Part shown: positions 5,599 through 6,796 of the stretch, piece after piece
Layout of the letters: every line of letters begins with the position of its first letter
Position numbering within the stretch: position 1 is the stretch's first letter
NCBI GenBank assembly: GCA_007120055.1
Contig: SKOL01000709.1
Location: 1-6,796 of the forward strand
DNA from: Anaerobacillus sp.
GTDB lineage: Bacteria; Bacillota; Bacilli; Bacillales_H; Anaerobacillaceae
Direction of reading: 5' to 3'
DNA: 6,796 bases
Made by a program: the position numbers and the translations under genes
The notes under the pieces: generated by a model
What the model was told of the DNA's origin: nothing
Database searches by the model: none
What the model saw: the letters and a program-made list of their open reading frames with translations, nothing else

Positions 5599-6796
5599 AA
5601 ACAATAATCGGTGGATGTGCATATTCTTCTTTTATTAATTTTGTTTGAACGGATGGATGATAACCTAATGAATAGCAAGAAGTTGCTTTAGTTTCAATAT
5701 GGATAAACGGATGATCTAGTTTTGATATCGTTGAAATTAACGGAACGTCGAGTTTCTTTTTTTGGTTACTCATGTAATTTTGACCGTTTTTAGTCATCCC
5801 TAAAATGCGAATATATGGACACGTATTTTCACGAATACTCATATCCTCTTTTGTTGTATTCGTCAAAGTATGTAAGCAAAATCGTTGCAGCCTAGTCCAG
5901 GTGTAGCGTTTTGTTTTTAATTGCTCCATTAGTTGCTGAAAACTTGTCGTATTAGTAATAATATTTTTGAGGCGGTTCTCTAGCCCTTCTTCGGCTTCGT
6001 AAATAGATTGAAGCTCACTTTGGCCTGTTGTTAATACTTTATATTTTAAAAATGGATATAGCTGTTCCCAGTTTTGAAAACCATGATACATATTAGTGTA
6101 GTTTTTAAGTTCATTATAAGTTGTTTTTGGTACGACATGCTCTATCGCGGTTAATTGTTTATTTTTTTTTATTAAAGTTTCTCTTATGCTAGTAGCACTT
6201 GCAATCGAATGTTCAGGAATTTCTTGGTCGTGATATTGTGCATTGGTTCGTTTAATTGTGAATGGAGTTATTTGTGCTCCTTGTTCTGAGATCGCTTTGA
6301 CATAATGGTAACCTAATATATTATTAGGGAGCGATAAGTCGATCACTTCATGTTGTTGATCAAGTTTTTTAAAGGCTAAAGCTGAGGCCTTTGGGTAGCT
6401 ATAGCCTTCTTTTAATGCTTCCCTAATGAATGTGCTATACGTCTTTTCGTGTTTTTTTATAAAAGTACTAAGCGACGTGAAATCAGAAATTTCACCAGAT
6501 TCGCTTCCGAAACAAACAGCATTCGCACCAATTTCTTTTAGGATTGAAATAGCACCTTGCGCAAAAACTTCGGCATGTTGGGTAGCGAAGACATACGGAA
6601 GTTCAACGACAATATCGACTCCAGCCGCTAAAGCCATTTTCGTTCGAGCCCATTTTGATATTAGTGCAGGTTCACCTCTTTGTAAAAAATTTCCGCTCAT
6701 TACCGCAACGATAATATCAGCATTCGTTTTTATTTTTGATTGTCGGGCATGAAGAGCATGTCCGTTATGAAAGGGATTATATTCAACAACAATACC
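5597..6796 (-). CDS. tmcAL: tRNA(Met) cytidine acetate ligase TmcAL (YlbM), 5'-truncated by window edge
   Basis: TmcAL uses ATP and acetate to form N4-acetylcytidine at wobble position C34 of elongator tRNA-Met, through an acetyl-adenylate intermediate, in the cytoplasm. The reading frame is open to the right edge, so I extend it beyond the internal ATG at 6700. The added 32 residues carry the hallmark VVEYNPFHNGH, with the HxGH nucleotide-binding motif at fragment residues 10-13. They are followed by VMSGNFLQRGEP (32-43), NNILGYHYVKA (158-168), RTNAQYHD (183-190) and SATSIRE (200-206), all typical of the family. The fragment has 399 residues against about 415 in B. subtilis; from memory about 4-5 residues plus the start codon lie outside the window. 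It converges with ddcP and its stop lies inside the palindrome that fills the gap. Confidence 0.93.
   Translation of the reverse strand, partial: GIVVEYNPFHNGHALHARQSKIKTNADIIVAVMSGNFLQRGEPALISKWARTKMALAAGVDIVVELPYVFATQHAEVFAQGAISILKEIGANAVCFGSESGEISDFTSLSTFIKKHEKTYSTFIREALKEGYSYPKASALAFKKLDQQHEVIDLSLPNNILGYHYVKAISEQGAQITPFTIKRTNAQYHDQEIPEHSIASATSIRETLIKKNKQLTAIEHVVPKTTYNELKNYTNMYHGFQNWEQLYPFLKYKVLTTGQSELQSIYEAEEGLENRLKNIITNTTSFQQLMEQLKTKRYTWTRLQRFCLHTLTNTTKEDMSIRENTCPYIRILGMTKNGQNYMSNQKKKLDVPLISTISKLDHPFIHIETKATSCYSLGYHPSVQTKLIKEEYAHPPIIV

Noticed and set aside
6426..6752. Rightward 108-codon frame opposite tmcAL
   Set aside because: It is a shadow of the conserved N-terminal region of TmcAL, including the stretch just after the HxGH motif.

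Overview
The window is a low-GC Firmicutes chromosomal segment carrying the conserved Bacillaceae block ylbG - rsmD(ylbH) - coaD(ylbI) - spoVV(ylbJ) - ylbK - ddcP(ylbL) - tmcAL(ylbM). The order and the protein sequences match what is known from Bacillus subtilis. Strong AAGGAGG-type ribosome binding sites, TTG and GTG starts and an SpoVV orthologue point to an endospore-forming Bacillaceae member; I cannot name the species.

Layout. Positions 1-63 are the 3' end of ylbG. Positions 64-555 are non-coding: a rightward terminator-like hairpin, a GC-rich foldback ending in a T-run, a strong leftward terminator, and a structured leader-like region upstream of rsmD that is probably the element known as the ylbH leader. 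rsmD (556-1107) and coaD (1221-1709) run rightward, separated by an AT-rich palindrome. A rightward terminator closes coaD. A complex repeat-like foldback (about 1823-2050) then fills the gap to the convergent spoVV (2099-3319, minus). A divergent intergenic region with another long palindrome leads to ylbK (3647-4429) and ddcP (4431-5477), a tight two-gene operon. A further palindrome fills the gap between ddcP and the convergent, 5'-truncated tmcAL (5597-6796, minus), which runs off the right edge.

The genes are a mixed set: ribosomal RNA methylation (RsmD), coenzyme A synthesis (CoaD), dipicolinate transport during sporulation (SpoVV), a patatin-like hydrolase (YlbK), a membrane-anchored Lon-type protease involved in DNA-damage checkpoint recovery (DdcP), and tRNA-Met wobble acetylation (TmcAL). 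I found no new multi-gene system. The unusual content lies between the genes: each of the five gaps longer than 100 bp holds one or more foldback elements, several of which abut or overlap stop codons, and the rsmD upstream region has switch-like alternative pairings plus a possible 13-codon leader peptide. Three gene starts (rsmD, spoVV, ylbK) are better placed downstream of the longest open frame.
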